Shown here in pieces: positions 1 through 7,915 of a stretch of 35,401 nt of DNA. Under the pieces are notes generated by a model. The model did not search any database. It was given only the letters and a program-made list of their open reading frames with translations, and was not told the origin of the DNA. The stretch comes from Bacillota bacterium (lineage in GTDB: Bacteria; Acidobacteriota; Terriglobia; Acidiferrales; UBA7541): the NCBI GenBank assembly GCA_023511565.1, contig JAIMBE010000008.1, positions 1 through 35,401 of the forward strand, in the 5' to 3' direction. Within the stretch, counting starts at the first letter, position 1. The number at the start of each line of letters is the position of its first letter. The translations under genes were made by a program, and so were the position numbers.

Positions 1-819
1 GTCGCTGATCCGGGCCAGCAGACCGGCGCCCAGCATCGCCGTCAGAGAAAAGGAAACGATCGACAGAGCCGTTGTGACGGTTGCGATCAGTGACACCAGC
101 AGGAATTTTCCCAGCACCAGGTCGGTGCGGCGGACCGGACTGGCGAGAAGGGTTTCGATGGTTCCGCGTTCCTTTTCGCCGGCGGTTACGTCCATCGCCG
201 GATACATCGCCCCGGTCAGACACAGCACGATGAGAAAATACGGCAACAGCAGCCCCAGGATGTTTCCGCCGACCCGCTCCGCCGTGGCCACGTTCTGCTT
301 TGTGATCCGGAACGGCTCACCGATGCCCGCGGGCAGTCCTTGTGCCGCCACTCGCTGTTCCGCGAGTTCCGCGCCAAACCGCGCGATGACTTCCTCGAGG
401 TCGTCGGCGGCTTCGTCGGAGCGAAAGTCGCTGCTGCTGTAGTAGAGAATCACGCTCTGCGCTGCGTCCAGTCGCGTGTGCAGTTCGTCCTCAAAGCCCG
501 GCGGAAACTCCACCACCGCCCGCAACCGTTTTGCGCGGATCGCGTCGGGAAAGTCTTGATCGGTAGCGACCACCGCCAGCTCCGGGTGGGCCTCCAGTCG
601 CGCCGCCAGTGTCGGTGCGTGCTCCGCCCCGCGGATCCCCACCGCCAGTTTTTCCTGTCCGAGCCGCGTGACGATCAGGAACCCGAGCATTCCGAAGCCC
701 AGAAACAGCAGGGGGAACAGCAGGGTCGGCAGCAGGATCGAGGAGATCAACGTGCGCCGGTCCCGCAACGTGTCCAGCAGCTCTTTGCGGAAAACGATGC
801 TGGTGGCCCGCAGGTTCAC
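1..819 (-). CDS. ABC-2 type exporter permease, NatB-like (3' end outside window)
   Basis: This is the membrane subunit of an ABC exporter; 273 residues are visible and the C-terminus lies beyond the left edge. The start is GTG at 819-817 and overlaps the TGA of the upstream ATPase gene, so the two are probably translationally coupled. A first membrane segment lies at about residues 22-48, followed by a long extracytoplasmic domain and a second hydrophobic segment (GNILGLLLPYFLIVLCL). After that comes the family motif GEKERGTIETLLASPVRR, typical of ABC-2/NatB-type permeases. NatB relatives are usually near 390 residues, so about a third is missing here. The substrate cannot be read from the sequence; sodium export is known for some NatAB members but is only a guess here. 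Confidence 0.85.
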   Translation of the reverse strand, partial: MNLRATSIVFRKELLDTLRDRRTLISSILLPTLLFPLLFLGFGMLGFLIVTRLGQEKLAVGIRGAEHAPTLAARLEAHPELAVVATDQDFPDAIRAKRLRAVVEFPPGFEDELHTRLDAAQSVILYYSSSDFRSDEAADDLEEVIARFGAELAEQRVAAQGLPAGIGEPFRITKQNVATAERVGGNILGLLLPYFLIVLCLTGAMYPAMDVTAGEKERGTIETLLASPVRRTDLVLGKFLLVSLIATVTTALSIVSFSLTAMLGAGLLARISD

Positions 820-1553
820 GCCGGTTGCTCCACCACTCGGAGGAAGATTTCTTCCAGGTCGGTTTCCTTGTACCGTTGCTGCAGTTCTGCCAGGGTTCCC
901 TCCGCGCGCAGCGTGCCATTGTGGATGATCCCGATGATGTCGCACAGCTTTTCGGCTTCGCTCATCACATGGGTCGAAAAGATCACCGTTTTTCCGCGCG
1001 CACGGCAGTCGCGGATGAACCCCACGATGGTTCGAGCCGTCATGACGTCGAGCCCGACCGTCGGTTCATCGAAAATCATCACCGGTGGGTCGTGCACCAG
1101 CGTACGGGCGATCGAAACTTTCTGCTTCATGCCCGTAGACAGTTTGTCACAGCGCCGGTCGCGAAACGGATGTATCTCCAGCGTGGCAAACAGCTCCTCG
1201 ATGCGCGCCCGCAGTGTCGCTTCCTCCATCCCGTGCAGCCGACCGAAATAGGCCACCATCTCTTCCGCCGTCAGCCGCCCGTAGAGGGCCGTGGCCGTGG
1301 AAAGGAACCCCACGTGCTGCCGTACCTGCTCCGGCTCCTCCACCACGTCGTAGCCCGCTACGCGGGCCGTACCTTCGGTGGGCTGCAGGATGGTCGCCAG
1401 CATCCGCAGCGTGGTCGTTTTGCCCGCGCCGTTGGCGCCCAGCAATCCGTAGATCTGACCGGGCTGGGCCCGGAAACTTACCCGGTCCACCGCGCGAATT
1501 TCCCCACGCTTGCGGTCCCGAAATACTTTCGTCAGTCCATGGGCTTCGATCAT
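816..1553 (-). CDS. ABC transporter ATP-binding protein, NatA-like
   Basis: This is a 245-residue nucleotide-binding subunit that would power the permease encoded just downstream. It has Walker A GANGAGKT at residues 39-46, a signature loop LSTGMKQK, Walker B VMIFDEPTVGLD and an H-loop in STHVM. The closest family pattern is NatA/CcmA-type exporters. The reading frame stays open far upstream, but ATG at 1553 is chosen because the conserved domain begins there (MIEAHGLTKVF). It overlaps the permease start by four bases. The specific substrate is unknown; the pairing with an ABC-2 permease supports export. Confidence 0.9.
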   Translation of the reverse strand: MIEAHGLTKVFRDRKRGEIRAVDRVSFRAQPGQIYGLLGANGAGKTTTLRMLATILQPTEGTARVAGYDVVEEPEQVRQHVGFLSTATALYGRLTAEEMVAYFGRLHGMEEATLRARIEELFATLEIHPFRDRRCDKLSTGMKQKVSIARTLVHDPPVMIFDEPTVGLDVMTARTIVGFIRDCRARGKTVIFSTHVMSEAEKLCDIIGIIHNGTLRAEGTLAELQQRYKETDLEEIFLRVVEQPA

Positions 1554-1642
1554 GCTCAACCGCTGTCGCCGGACGTTTCCGCGTCCCGCTTTAACAGAGT
1601 ACGCTCCCGACGCACAACAAATTTCAACCCCGTGCTGCGCCC

Positions 1643-2053
1643 CTACTCTCCCAGAACTTTCACCAGCACGCGCTTCGGCCGCCCGCCGTCGAATTCCGCA
1701 AAGAACACTCGCTGCCAGGGCCCCAGCACGGGCTTGCCCTTTTCGATGGACAGGGCCACCTGCTGTCCGGTGAGCAGATTTTTCAGGTAAGCTCCCGCAT
1801 TGCTCTCCCCTTTTGTGAATTGGTAGCCCTCGCGCTCCGGAGCCAGGCCCTCGAGCCATTTCAGCAGATCGCGGTGCAGGGGTTCATCCTCTTGCCCGAT
1901 GAACACACCGGCGTTGTTGTGCATCGAGGCGACCAGTGCGATCCCCTCCAGGATCTCCGCCTTGGTCACAGCCTGGCTGATCCTGGGGGTCAAGTCCACG
2001 ATTTCTTGCCTGTTCTTTGTCTGGACGGTGACAAATTCGTTCCAGATTTTCAT
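1643..2053 (-). CDS. yjbQ: YjbQ/UPF0047 family protein (secondary thiamine-phosphate synthase type)
   Basis: This is a 136-residue cytosolic protein of the UPF0047/YjbQ family, some members of which have weak thiamine-phosphate synthase activity; the true role is generally unsettled. Family features are NNAGVFIGQEDEPL in the middle, GESNAGAYLKNLL, and the C-terminal GKPVLGPWQRVFF followed by GGRPKRVLV. ATG at 2053 is preceded by a purine-rich Shine-Dalgarno (GTGGAGGA), so the longer open frame upstream is rejected. In the relatives I recall, the motif reads AHLK; here it is AYLK, so a usually conserved histidine appears to be tyrosine. The gene is about 90 bp upstream of the ABC exporter genes on the same strand. 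Confidence 0.85.
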   Translation of the reverse strand: MKIWNEFVTVQTKNRQEIVDLTPRISQAVTKAEILEGIALVASMHNNAGVFIGQEDEPLHRDLLKWLEGLAPEREGYQFTKGESNAGAYLKNLLTGQQVALSIEKGKPVLGPWQRVFFAEFDGGRPKRVLVKVLGE

Positions 2054-2209
2054 TCCTCCACTCCTGGGTACAGATTTCTCCGCGGCGCAAACTCCTCCCT
2101 GAGTGCGCGTGGTGGTTCGACGACACGCATAGGCGCTAGAAAAAGGGTTTTCGGGCGAACGAACCGATGGGTAGTTCAACGCCGCGCCGGCCTGGCCGAG
2201 CCCCCGAAC

Positions 2210-2356
2210 TTACTCCTTGTGGCAGTTCGGGCATTGCTTGGCTTCGAAGTGGTCGGCGCTGACCCGGAACATGTTGTTGCACGTCACACAGACCCGGTGA
2301 ATCACCGCCTGCGGCTTCTGCGGCGGTGTGGTTTCCGTCTTGGCCGGCTGGCTCAT
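2210..2356 (-). CDS. Small zinc-ribbon protein, 48 aa
   Basis: This short reading frame gives a 48-residue protein with two cysteine pairs, CVTC at residues 23-26 and CPNC at 42-45, spaced as in a single zinc ribbon. A proline/lysine-rich tail of about 20 residues precedes it. There is no membrane segment or other domain. The start has no Shine-Dalgarno, but a TGCTAGAAT extended -10 box ends 9 nt upstream, consistent with a near-leaderless mRNA. The four cysteines and dedicated promoter argue that it is real. The function is unknown; nucleic-acid or protein binding is possible. Confidence 0.65.
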   Translation of the reverse strand: MSQPAKTETTPPQKPQAVIHRVCVTCNNMFRVSADHFEAKQCPNCHKE

Positions 2357-2365
2357 ACCGGTGTG

Positions 2366-2374
2366 ATTCTAGCA
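2366..2374 (-). promoter_or_regulatory. Extended -10 box TGCTAGAAT before the zinc-ribbon gene
   Basis: On the minus strand TGCTAGAAT ends 9 nt before the ATG at 2356. The start would lie about where a leaderless or very short-leader transcript begins. The same nonamer precedes the gene starting at 13718. No good -35 is seen, as expected for an extended -10 promoter. Confidence 0.5.
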
Positions 2375-2402
2375 CAGGCGCTCTCACCGCGCAGGCGCCG
2401 CT

Positions 2403-3698
2403 CTACTGCAACCGCCGAACTTCGGGCGCCGCCACCGCAATCACGCCGGTGAGCACGAGCGCCAGCCCGCTCGAAACCGCCAAAGCGGTCGGCGGTCCCC
2501 AGCGCTCGGCCAGGGCTCCGACCAGCAGGCTGCCCAACGGTGTGAATCCCAGGAACGCCATCGTGTGCATGCTCAGGACCCGGCCGCGAATCCAGTTTGG
2601 CACCACCGTTTGAATCAGACTGTTCACCGTTGCGACGGAGCTCACCATGGCTCCACCCACCACGGCCAATAACAACGCCGAGAGCAACGGCTGCCGTGAG
2701 GTGCAGAACAACACCAGGGCACTGAAAAACACCAGGGCGGCCGCGAGCACCAGCGGCCCGCGCCGCCGGTGCGGCTTCCAGGTGGCCAGGTGCAGCCCGC
2801 CGAGCAGCGCACCGGCCCCGGACGCCGCCACCAGGTAGCCGAGTCCCGTCGGCCCTACCTGCAGCACGTCGCGGGCGAAGGCGGGCATCATGACCAAGTA
2901 CGGCAGCCCGAACATGCTCACCATGGCGACCACGACCACCAGCATCAGAATGGCCCGGTGTGCCCATACATAGTGGAAGCCTTCCACAAGCTCCGCCCGG
3001 AATGAATTGACCGGTCGTGCCTCCCGCTCGGGAAATTTCACTTTCAGGATGGCAAACAGCAACGCCAGATAGCTGAGTGCGTTCAGGAAAAAGCAGGCGG
3101 CCACCCCGACTGCCGCAATCAGAAAACCCGCAATCGAAGGGCCCAGCACCCGCGAGGTATTGAATTGAATGGAATTCAGCGCAATCGCGTTCAGGGTGTC
3201 TTCTGGGGCGACCAGGTCTCGCAGAGCCGCCTGATAGCTGGGCGCGTTCAGGGCCATCGTCGTGCCCGCGAGAAACGCCAGCGCAATAATGATCGGCACG
3301 GTCACCGCATCACGCCACACGAGCACGGCCAGCGTCAGAGCCAGCGCCAGCATCGTGCTCTGGGTCGTGAACAGCAGCCGTCGTCGCGGGATGCGATCCG
3401 CCAGCACGCCTCCGGGGAGCGAGAACAGGAGCGCCGGCAGTTGCTGCGCGAATCCCAGCACGCCCAGCCACCAGGGGGAGTTCGTCAGCAGCAACACCAG
3501 CCATCCCTGCGCCACGTTGTGCATCCAGGTCCCGATGTTCGAGACGAAGTTCCCGACCCAGAACAGCCGGAAATCCGGATGCCGCAGCGCTCGGAACCAA
3601 CCCCGCTCGGGTGCCAGCAGCACATCTAGCGGCACGCGCGGAGCAGGTGCGGCTGGGGTCTCGACCCCCTGGGGAGGTAACTCAGAATCGCGGGACAT
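2403..3698 (-). CDS. MFS exporter, EntS/MFS_3-like
   Basis: This 431-residue major facilitator protein has a hydrophilic N-terminal tail of about 35 residues, then some 10-12 membrane segments. The family motif A between segments 2 and 3 reads GGVLADRIPRRRLL. The opening FRLFWVGNFVSNIGTWMHN is typical of the MFS_3 group that includes the enterobactin exporter EntS. The substrate cannot be named. ATG at 3698 shares its A with the TGA stop of the upstream receiver-like gene (TGATG), so translation is probably coupled. The long open frame upstream of this start is an artefact of GC-rich sequence. Confidence 0.88.
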   Translation of the reverse strand: MSRDSELPPQGVETPAAPAPRVPLDVLLAPERGWFRALRHPDFRLFWVGNFVSNIGTWMHNVAQGWLVLLLTNSPWWLGVLGFAQQLPALLFSLPGGVLADRIPRRRLLFTTQSTMLALALTLAVLVWRDAVTVPIIIALAFLAGTTMALNAPSYQAALRDLVAPEDTLNAIALNSIQFNTSRVLGPSIAGFLIAAVGVAACFFLNALSYLALLFAILKVKFPEREARPVNSFRAELVEGFHYVWAHRAILMLVVVVAMVSMFGLPYLVMMPAFARDVLQVGPTGLGYLVAASGAGALLGGLHLATWKPHRRRGPLVLAAALVFFSALVLFCTSRQPLLSALLLAVVGGAMVSSVATVNSLIQTVVPNWIRGRVLSMHTMAFLGFTPLGSLLVGALAERWGPPTALAVSSGLALVLTGVIAVAAPEVRRLQ

Positions 3699-4045
3699 CA
3701 GGCTGGGATTCCCTTCAGCAGGTTCTGGATTTGGGCGGCCACGTCCCCGATTCGTGCCGGACGCAGCAGCAACTGATCCGCGTTCTCCAATTCCGGCACC
3801 GACTCCAGGGCCGACACCACAGCCAAGATCGGCGTGTGTCCATACAGGCTGGCCCGCCAACGCGCCGCCGTCGGGTAGTCAGCGGCTTCGACCACGATCA
3901 CACTGGGCGGATGCTCCGCGTCGACGGCCTGGGCTGCGTCGCCCACCGTCGCAAATCCGAGCGTCTCGATGCCCTGCTCGCGCAACTCGGCCCGCAGTCC
4001 GGCACGCAGCTTCCAGTCGGGGCTGATCACAAAAACAGTGGCCAT
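3698..4045 (-). CDS. Degenerate response-regulator receiver-like protein
   Basis: This 115-residue protein has the alternating strand/helix pattern of a stand-alone CheY-like receiver. The opening MATVFVISPDWKLRAGLR resembles strand 1 plus helix 1, VIVVEAAD fits strand 3, PILAVVSA fits strand 4, and LLLRPA fits strand 5. Key residues are altered: the phospho-acceptor position after strand 3 is Glu53 rather than Asp, only one acidic residue (Asp10) follows strand 1, and the invariant Lys before Pro is Arg95. It is therefore probably not phosphorylated in the normal way. It is fused translationally to the MFS exporter (TGATG). The start is ATG 4045 rather than the upstream ATGs, because the fold begins there. 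Confidence 0.6.
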   Translation of the reverse strand: MATVFVISPDWKLRAGLRAELREQGIETLGFATVGDAAQAVDAEHPPSVIVVEAADYPTAARWRASLYGHTPILAVVSALESVPELENADQLLLRPARIGDVAAQIQNLLKGIPA

Positions 4046-4068
4046 TGTGTTTTGCGGTCCTCGCAACG

Positions 4069-4077
4069 AGTATATCA
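4069..4077 (-). promoter_or_regulatory. Extended -10 box TGATATACT for the receiver/MFS unit
   Basis: TGATATACT on the minus strand, with -10 hexamer TATACT at 4074-4069, lies 23 nt before the ATG at 4045. It matches an extended -10 promoter, and no clear -35 is visible. It shares a 119-bp divergent intergenic region with the promoter of the membrane-fusion protein gene. Confidence 0.5.
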
Positions 4078-4143
4078 TCCCCGTACGGCGCATCCGCCGT
4101 TGTCCGGTTCATTGCGGGTCGGCTGTGTCGGGTGTGGGTCTGT

Positions 4144-4149
4144 TACAAT
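4144..4149 (+). promoter_or_regulatory. -10 box TACAAT before the membrane-fusion lipoprotein gene
   Basis: TACAAT (5 of 6 to TATAAT) lies 15 nt before the ATG at 4165. There is no recognisable Shine-Dalgarno in between, which would give a very short leader. No convincing -35 is seen. Confidence 0.35.
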
Positions 4150-4164
4150 AGGCGGCTCATTGCC

Positions 4165-5412
4165 ATGTCGCGATCCGTGACCCAGTTTGCGCGCGCGCGT
4201 CTGAGCTGCTTCCTGCGGCCAGGCGGGGTGTTGGTGGGTGCGTTGCTGTTGTTGGTCGCCTGCAACCGTCCGCCGGAAGTTGTGGTGGCCACGGTCGAGC
4301 GCCGCGATCTGAGTGCGTCGGTGTCCAGCAACGGCCGCGTCGAGCCGATCGACCCCGCGGTGCTGCGGGCACTGTTCCCCACGTTTGTCGAGCGCGTCGT
4401 GGCCTTTGAGGGCCAGAAGGTTCGCCGGGGTGAGCTTCTGCTGGAGCTGAATGCCACCGAAGCTCGCGCCGAACTGGCCCGCGCCCAACAAGAGCTGATC
4501 ACGGCCAAAGAGTTGCTTCGTTTGGCCAGCAGCGGTGGTCCCCCCGAGCGGTTGGCTCGACTGGAAAGCGAGCTCCGCAAGGCGGAGGCGGAAACGTCGC
4601 GTCTGCGCCAGCAGCGCGAAGCGCTCGAACGGCTGCTTGCCCGTCAGGCGGCCACCGAAGATGAAGTCGCCCGCGCCCAGCTGGCGCTCGAGCAGGCCGA
4701 AGCGGATCTCCGGCGCCTCCACCAGGAACGCGATGCGCTCGCCCGCCAGGCCCAGGTGGATCGCGAACGCGCCGAACAGATGCTGGCCCGCGCCCAAAGC
4801 GAAATTCGCTCCTGGCAGGAAAGGCTGCGCTCGACGCGCCTGACGGCCCCGGTCAGCGGCACCGTCTATGCACTGCCGGTCAAGGCCGGCGACTACGTCC
4901 GCACGGGAGACCTGCTGGCCGAAGTCGCCGATCTGGCGCACATCCGCGTCCGAGCCTTCGTGGACGAGCCCGAGCTGGGCCCGCTCGCTGTCGGCCAGCG
5001 GGTGGAAATCACCTGGGAGGCCCTCCCGAGCCGCCGCTGGTTCGGCCAAACCACCCAGATCCCCAAACAGGTGGTGCCCCGCGGCACCCGGAGTGTCGGC
5101 GAGGTGCTCTGCTCGATCGAAAACCCGGCGGGTGAACTGCTGCCCAACACAAACGTCTATGTCCGCATCGTAGTAGAAGAACGTCGCCAGGTGCTGGTCG
5201 TGCCCCGGCCCGCCCTGCAGGGTGAAGGCGAGCAGCGCTACGTTTTCGTCGTGCGGGACGGCCGGCTGGAACGACGCGCCGTCCGTCTCGGCTTGGCGGA
5301 CACGCAGTTCTACGAAGTTCGCGAAGGACTGCAGGAGGGTGAACAGGTCGCCCTGCCCGGCGCGGAACCACTCGAAGCCGGCAGGCGGGTCACCCCACGA
5401 AAACAGTCATGA
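4165..5412 (+). CDS. Membrane-fusion lipoprotein of a tripartite efflux pump (HlyD/MacA type)
   Basis: This 415-residue periplasmic adaptor has a hydrophobic N-terminus ending in the lipobox LVAC, predicting a lipid on Cys33. It contains a split biotinyl/lipoyl domain (EGQKVRRGELLLEL near 82-95 and TAPVSGTVYALPVKAGDYV after the hairpin). Between these halves, about residues 100-225 form a long Ala/Arg/Glu/Gln-rich coiled coil. A beta-barrel and membrane-proximal domain follow. Such adaptors link an inner-membrane ABC or RND pump to TolC. ATG 4165 is chosen because the signal sequence starts there; the upstream frame gives no sensible leader. It overlaps the next gene by ATGA. A MacB-like permease and TolC lie 2 kb downstream beyond an opposing gene. 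Confidence 0.9.
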   Translation: MSRSVTQFARARLSCFLRPGGVLVGALLLLVACNRPPEVVVATVERRDLSASVSSNGRVEPIDPAVLRALFPTFVERVVAFEGQKVRRGELLLELNATEARAELARAQQELITAKELLRLASSGGPPERLARLESELRKAEAETSRLRQQREALERLLARQAATEDEVARAQLALEQAEADLRRLHQERDALARQAQVDRERAEQMLARAQSEIRSWQERLRSTRLTAPVSGTVYALPVKAGDYVRTGDLLAEVADLAHIRVRAFVDEPELGPLAVGQRVEITWEALPSRRWFGQTTQIPKQVVPRGTRSVGEVLCSIENPAGELLPNTNVYVRIVVEERRQVLVVPRPALQGEGEQRYVFVVRDGRLERRAVRLGLADTQFYEVREGLQEGEQVALPGAEPLEAGRRVTPRKQS

Positions 5413-6389
5413 AGCTACCCATCGCTGTTCTCCTCGTCGTGCTCCCGACCGTTGTGCCGGCCTCCCCAACCCAGCAAGCCCTGGAAAGTGCCCGCCAGCA
5501 GTTTGAAGCCGGTCGCTATGAAGCGGTCATTGCCACTCTGACGGCTGCCCTGGTCCAGCAACCCAGCAACCCTGAATTTCATTACTGGCTGGCCCGTGCC
5601 TATTTCGAACTCGACGACTACAACCGAGCCATCCAGGCTGCGGAACGGGCCGTCGCTCTGCTGCCCTCCAATTCGGATTTTCACTACTGGCTGGCCCGTG
5701 CCTATGGACGCAAAGCTTCCCGCGAGCGCAGTTTTTCCTACGCTCGAAAAACGAAGGCAGCGTTTGAGGAAGCTGTTCGCACCGGCCCCAGCAATCTTGC
5801 TGCCCGTCGCGCGCTGGCGGAGTACTACGCCCGCGCGCCGTGGATCGCCGGTGGCAATGATGGCAAGGCCCGGGAGCAGTGCCGCGCCGTCGCCCGCCTG
5901 GATCCCGTCGAAGGTCACCTCTGCTGGGCGACGTACTGGGTGGACGCCGGCGAACCCGTGCGTGCCGAGTCGGAGTATCGCCGTGCCCTCGCGCGCCAGC
6001 CCAACCGCCTTGAACCGTACCTCGAAGTGATCGAATTCTACGAAAGCCGCAACGATCCCGCTGCGATGGAAAACGTTCTGGAGGCGGCCGAAGGGCTGCA
6101 GACCTCCGATCCCCGCTTGGACTACTACCGCGGCGTCGCTCGTGTCCTGGCTGGGAATCGTCTCGACCAGGCGGAGCAGTTCCTGCAGAACTATCTGGAC
6201 CGGGCCCCGCGCCGCAATGACTGGCCCCCGCTCGCCGCCGCCCACGAGTGGCTCGGCCGGCTGTACGAAAAACAGGGCCGGCCGCGTGAGGCCGCCGAAC
6301 ACTACCGCGCGGCCCTTGGTCTTGACCCGCGACGCGATTCGGCACGCACCGCGCTCCAGCGGATGGAAAAAAACTCCAGTCGGCCGTAG
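5409..6389 (+). CDS. Periplasmic TPR protein
   Basis: This 326-residue protein has a signal peptide ending near Ala18 (VVPA-SP) and several tetratricopeptide repeats. Two consecutive units both contain FHYWLARAY, 34 residues apart, and the last unit is LGRLYEKQGRPREAAEHYRAAL near the C-terminus. TPRs mediate protein contacts. The gene overlaps the membrane-fusion gene by ATGA, so the product may scaffold that transport complex in the envelope; this is inferred from context only. A 21-nt exact DNA repeat underlies the repeated peptide (5583-5603 and 5685-5705), suggesting fairly recent repeat duplication or strong codon constraint. Confidence 0.85.
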   Translation: MKLPIAVLLVVLPTVVPASPTQQALESARQQFEAGRYEAVIATLTAALVQQPSNPEFHYWLARAYFELDDYNRAIQAAERAVALLPSNSDFHYWLARAYGRKASRERSFSYARKTKAAFEEAVRTGPSNLAARRALAEYYARAPWIAGGNDGKAREQCRAVARLDPVEGHLCWATYWVDAGEPVRAESEYRRALARQPNRLEPYLEVIEFYESRNDPAAMENVLEAAEGLQTSDPRLDYYRGVARVLAGNRLDQAEQFLQNYLDRAPRRNDWPPLAAAHEWLGRLYEKQGRPREAAEHYRAALGLDPRRDSARTALQRMEKNSSRP

Positions 6390-6424
6390 AACACACGGCG
6401 AGCCCATCGGCGTCTGCCGTGTTC
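6389..6424. terminator. Hairpin between convergent genes, possible terminator
   Basis: Imperfect inverted repeat GAACACACGGC (6389-6399) and GCCGTGTTC (6416-6424), with a two-base bulge and a 16-base loop. It sits exactly between the converging TPR and GT4 genes. There is no U-run on either side, so an intrinsic terminator is uncertain. Confidence 0.25.
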
Positions 6425-6454
6425 TCCGTGCGTGTGTGGGAAGGTGGCTTTACC

Positions 6455-7747
6455 TCACGCTCGTTCTTGAGGACGTTCTGCATGCACGCGACGCCAGACG
6501 GGGAGCAGGTCTTCGACCAGCACGTCGCGCCAGCTGGGCCAGCGCTGCTCGATCCGCGCGCGCGCCGCTGTGCCGAGGGTGTGTCGTCGCTCGGCATCGC
6601 GACACAGCGCGCCGAGCGCTTCGGCCCACGCTTCTTCTTCGGCAGTGGCCACCGTGATGCCGTCCACGCCAGGGCGTTCGATCAGGGCAGCCGCCCCGCC
6701 TCGGGCCGATACGACCACCGGCAGGCCGCTCGCCATCGCCTCCAGCACCACGTTTGGAAAGATTTCCAGCTCCGAAGGCAGGGCGAAGAGATCTGCGCTG
6801 GCATACAGTCGAGCTAGGGTCGGCTGCGGCAGTGGGCCGGTCAGCGTCATCTTTGCGCCGAGAATTTCGCGCAACGCATCTCCCAACCCCCCTCGTCCGG
6901 CAAACACGGTATGGATGCGCTCGCCCCGCTCCAGCAGCCGCCGCACCGCTCGCGCCAGCAAGATTACATTTTTGTCCGGCGTCAGTCGGCCCGCATACAG
7001 GAGGACGACTTCGGTTTCGCTGATCCCCCAGGTCTGTTGCAGCCACCCGCGGTCGCGTCGCGCCGGATGGAACAACTGCCGGTCGATGCCGCGACGCAGT
7101 ACCGAAGTGCGCTGCGCCGGCAGCACGACCGACCGGTTGCCCGCGTAGTCCTGCGAGGGAGCCAGCACCCAATCGCACTGGCGCAAGTAGCGTTCCAGGC
7201 GTCGATCTTTTCGCGCCCCGAATCGTTCCGCCAATTGCCGATCCTCGACGAGCCAGCGCCCCAGCCGTCCGGTGCCGAACATTCGACGCAGAGTTTCCGC
7301 GGCATACACACGCGTATACCCGGGTGTGTCCGTATGCAGCGAAGTGACCAGGGGGCGTCTGTGGCGACGGGCAAACAGCAGTGCCGTGCGGGCCATGGCA
7401 AAGTAGGCGTCGGTGGTGTGCAGCACATCGTGGGCGCGCAGCCGTGTCCACAGCTCGGGATGGAAGGGAGCCAGGTCGGTGTGGTCGGCAATCCCGTCTA
7501 GGAAACGGAAACGGTCAGTGCCGAGCACAGCCGGCAGCGTTTGATGGCGGGCGTGCGCATGGATCGGGATGCGTTCCACCTGCTGCCCCAGCGAATAGAG
7601 GGTGAGATCCACCTCGTCCTCGGCCGCGACGGCTTCGGCCAGCCGCTCCCACGACTTCACATGGCCACCGGCGGCATCGTGCCGATAGAGGTCGAGCAGA
7701 ATGGCCACCGATAGCGGTGCCCGGCGATGGGAATGAGTCCGCGTCAT
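6455..7747 (-). CDS. Glycosyltransferase family 4 (GT-B fold)
   Basis: This 430-residue cytosolic glycosyltransferase has an N-terminal acceptor domain and a C-terminal Glycos_transf_1 domain. The donor-site motif ELEIFPNVVLEAMASGLPVV (an E-x7-E type element near residue 350) and the preceding VVLLYAGRLTPDKNV are classic GT4 features. Members transfer sugars from nucleotide-sugars to lipids or other sugars; the acceptor is unknown. ATG 7747 is preferred to a start 30 codons upstream because the conserved domain follows closely and the extra stretch has no recognisable character. It is transcribed against the flanking efflux genes and divides them into two groups. Confidence 0.88.
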   Translation of the reverse strand: MTRTHSHRRAPLSVAILLDLYRHDAAGGHVKSWERLAEAVAAEDEVDLTLYSLGQQVERIPIHAHARHQTLPAVLGTDRFRFLDGIADHTDLAPFHPELWTRLRAHDVLHTTDAYFAMARTALLFARRHRRPLVTSLHTDTPGYTRVYAAETLRRMFGTGRLGRWLVEDRQLAERFGARKDRRLERYLRQCDWVLAPSQDYAGNRSVVLPAQRTSVLRRGIDRQLFHPARRDRGWLQQTWGISETEVVLLYAGRLTPDKNVILLARAVRRLLERGERIHTVFAGRGGLGDALREILGAKMTLTGPLPQPTLARLYASADLFALPSELEIFPNVVLEAMASGLPVVVSARGGAAALIERPGVDGITVATAEEEAWAEALGALCRDAERRHTLGTAARARIEQRWPSWRDVLVEDLLPVWRRVHAERPQERA

Positions 7748-7853
7748 CGGTTCTGTCGGCTGCTTTGGCCGGCCCGTACTGTACGATAACAAAACTCCGG
7801 CGCCGATGCTGTCCTCGAAAATCCCATCCGGGCGCACGCTTCGGCGCCATGTC

Positions 7854-7862
7854 TGTTATATT
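7854..7862 (+). promoter_or_regulatory. Extended -10 box TGTTATATT before the permease-TolC operon
   Basis: TGTTATATT, with -10 hexamer TATATT at 7857-7862, lies 53 nt before the ATG at 7916. It matches an extended -10 element. It is in the 168-bp divergent region shared with the GT4 gene and would drive the five-gene operon to 12498. Confidence 0.4.
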
Positions 7863-7915
7863 GATTCCTTGCACTGTGCCTGGCGCCGGCCGAAGGCCGG
7901 AAGGCTGTCGGAGTT

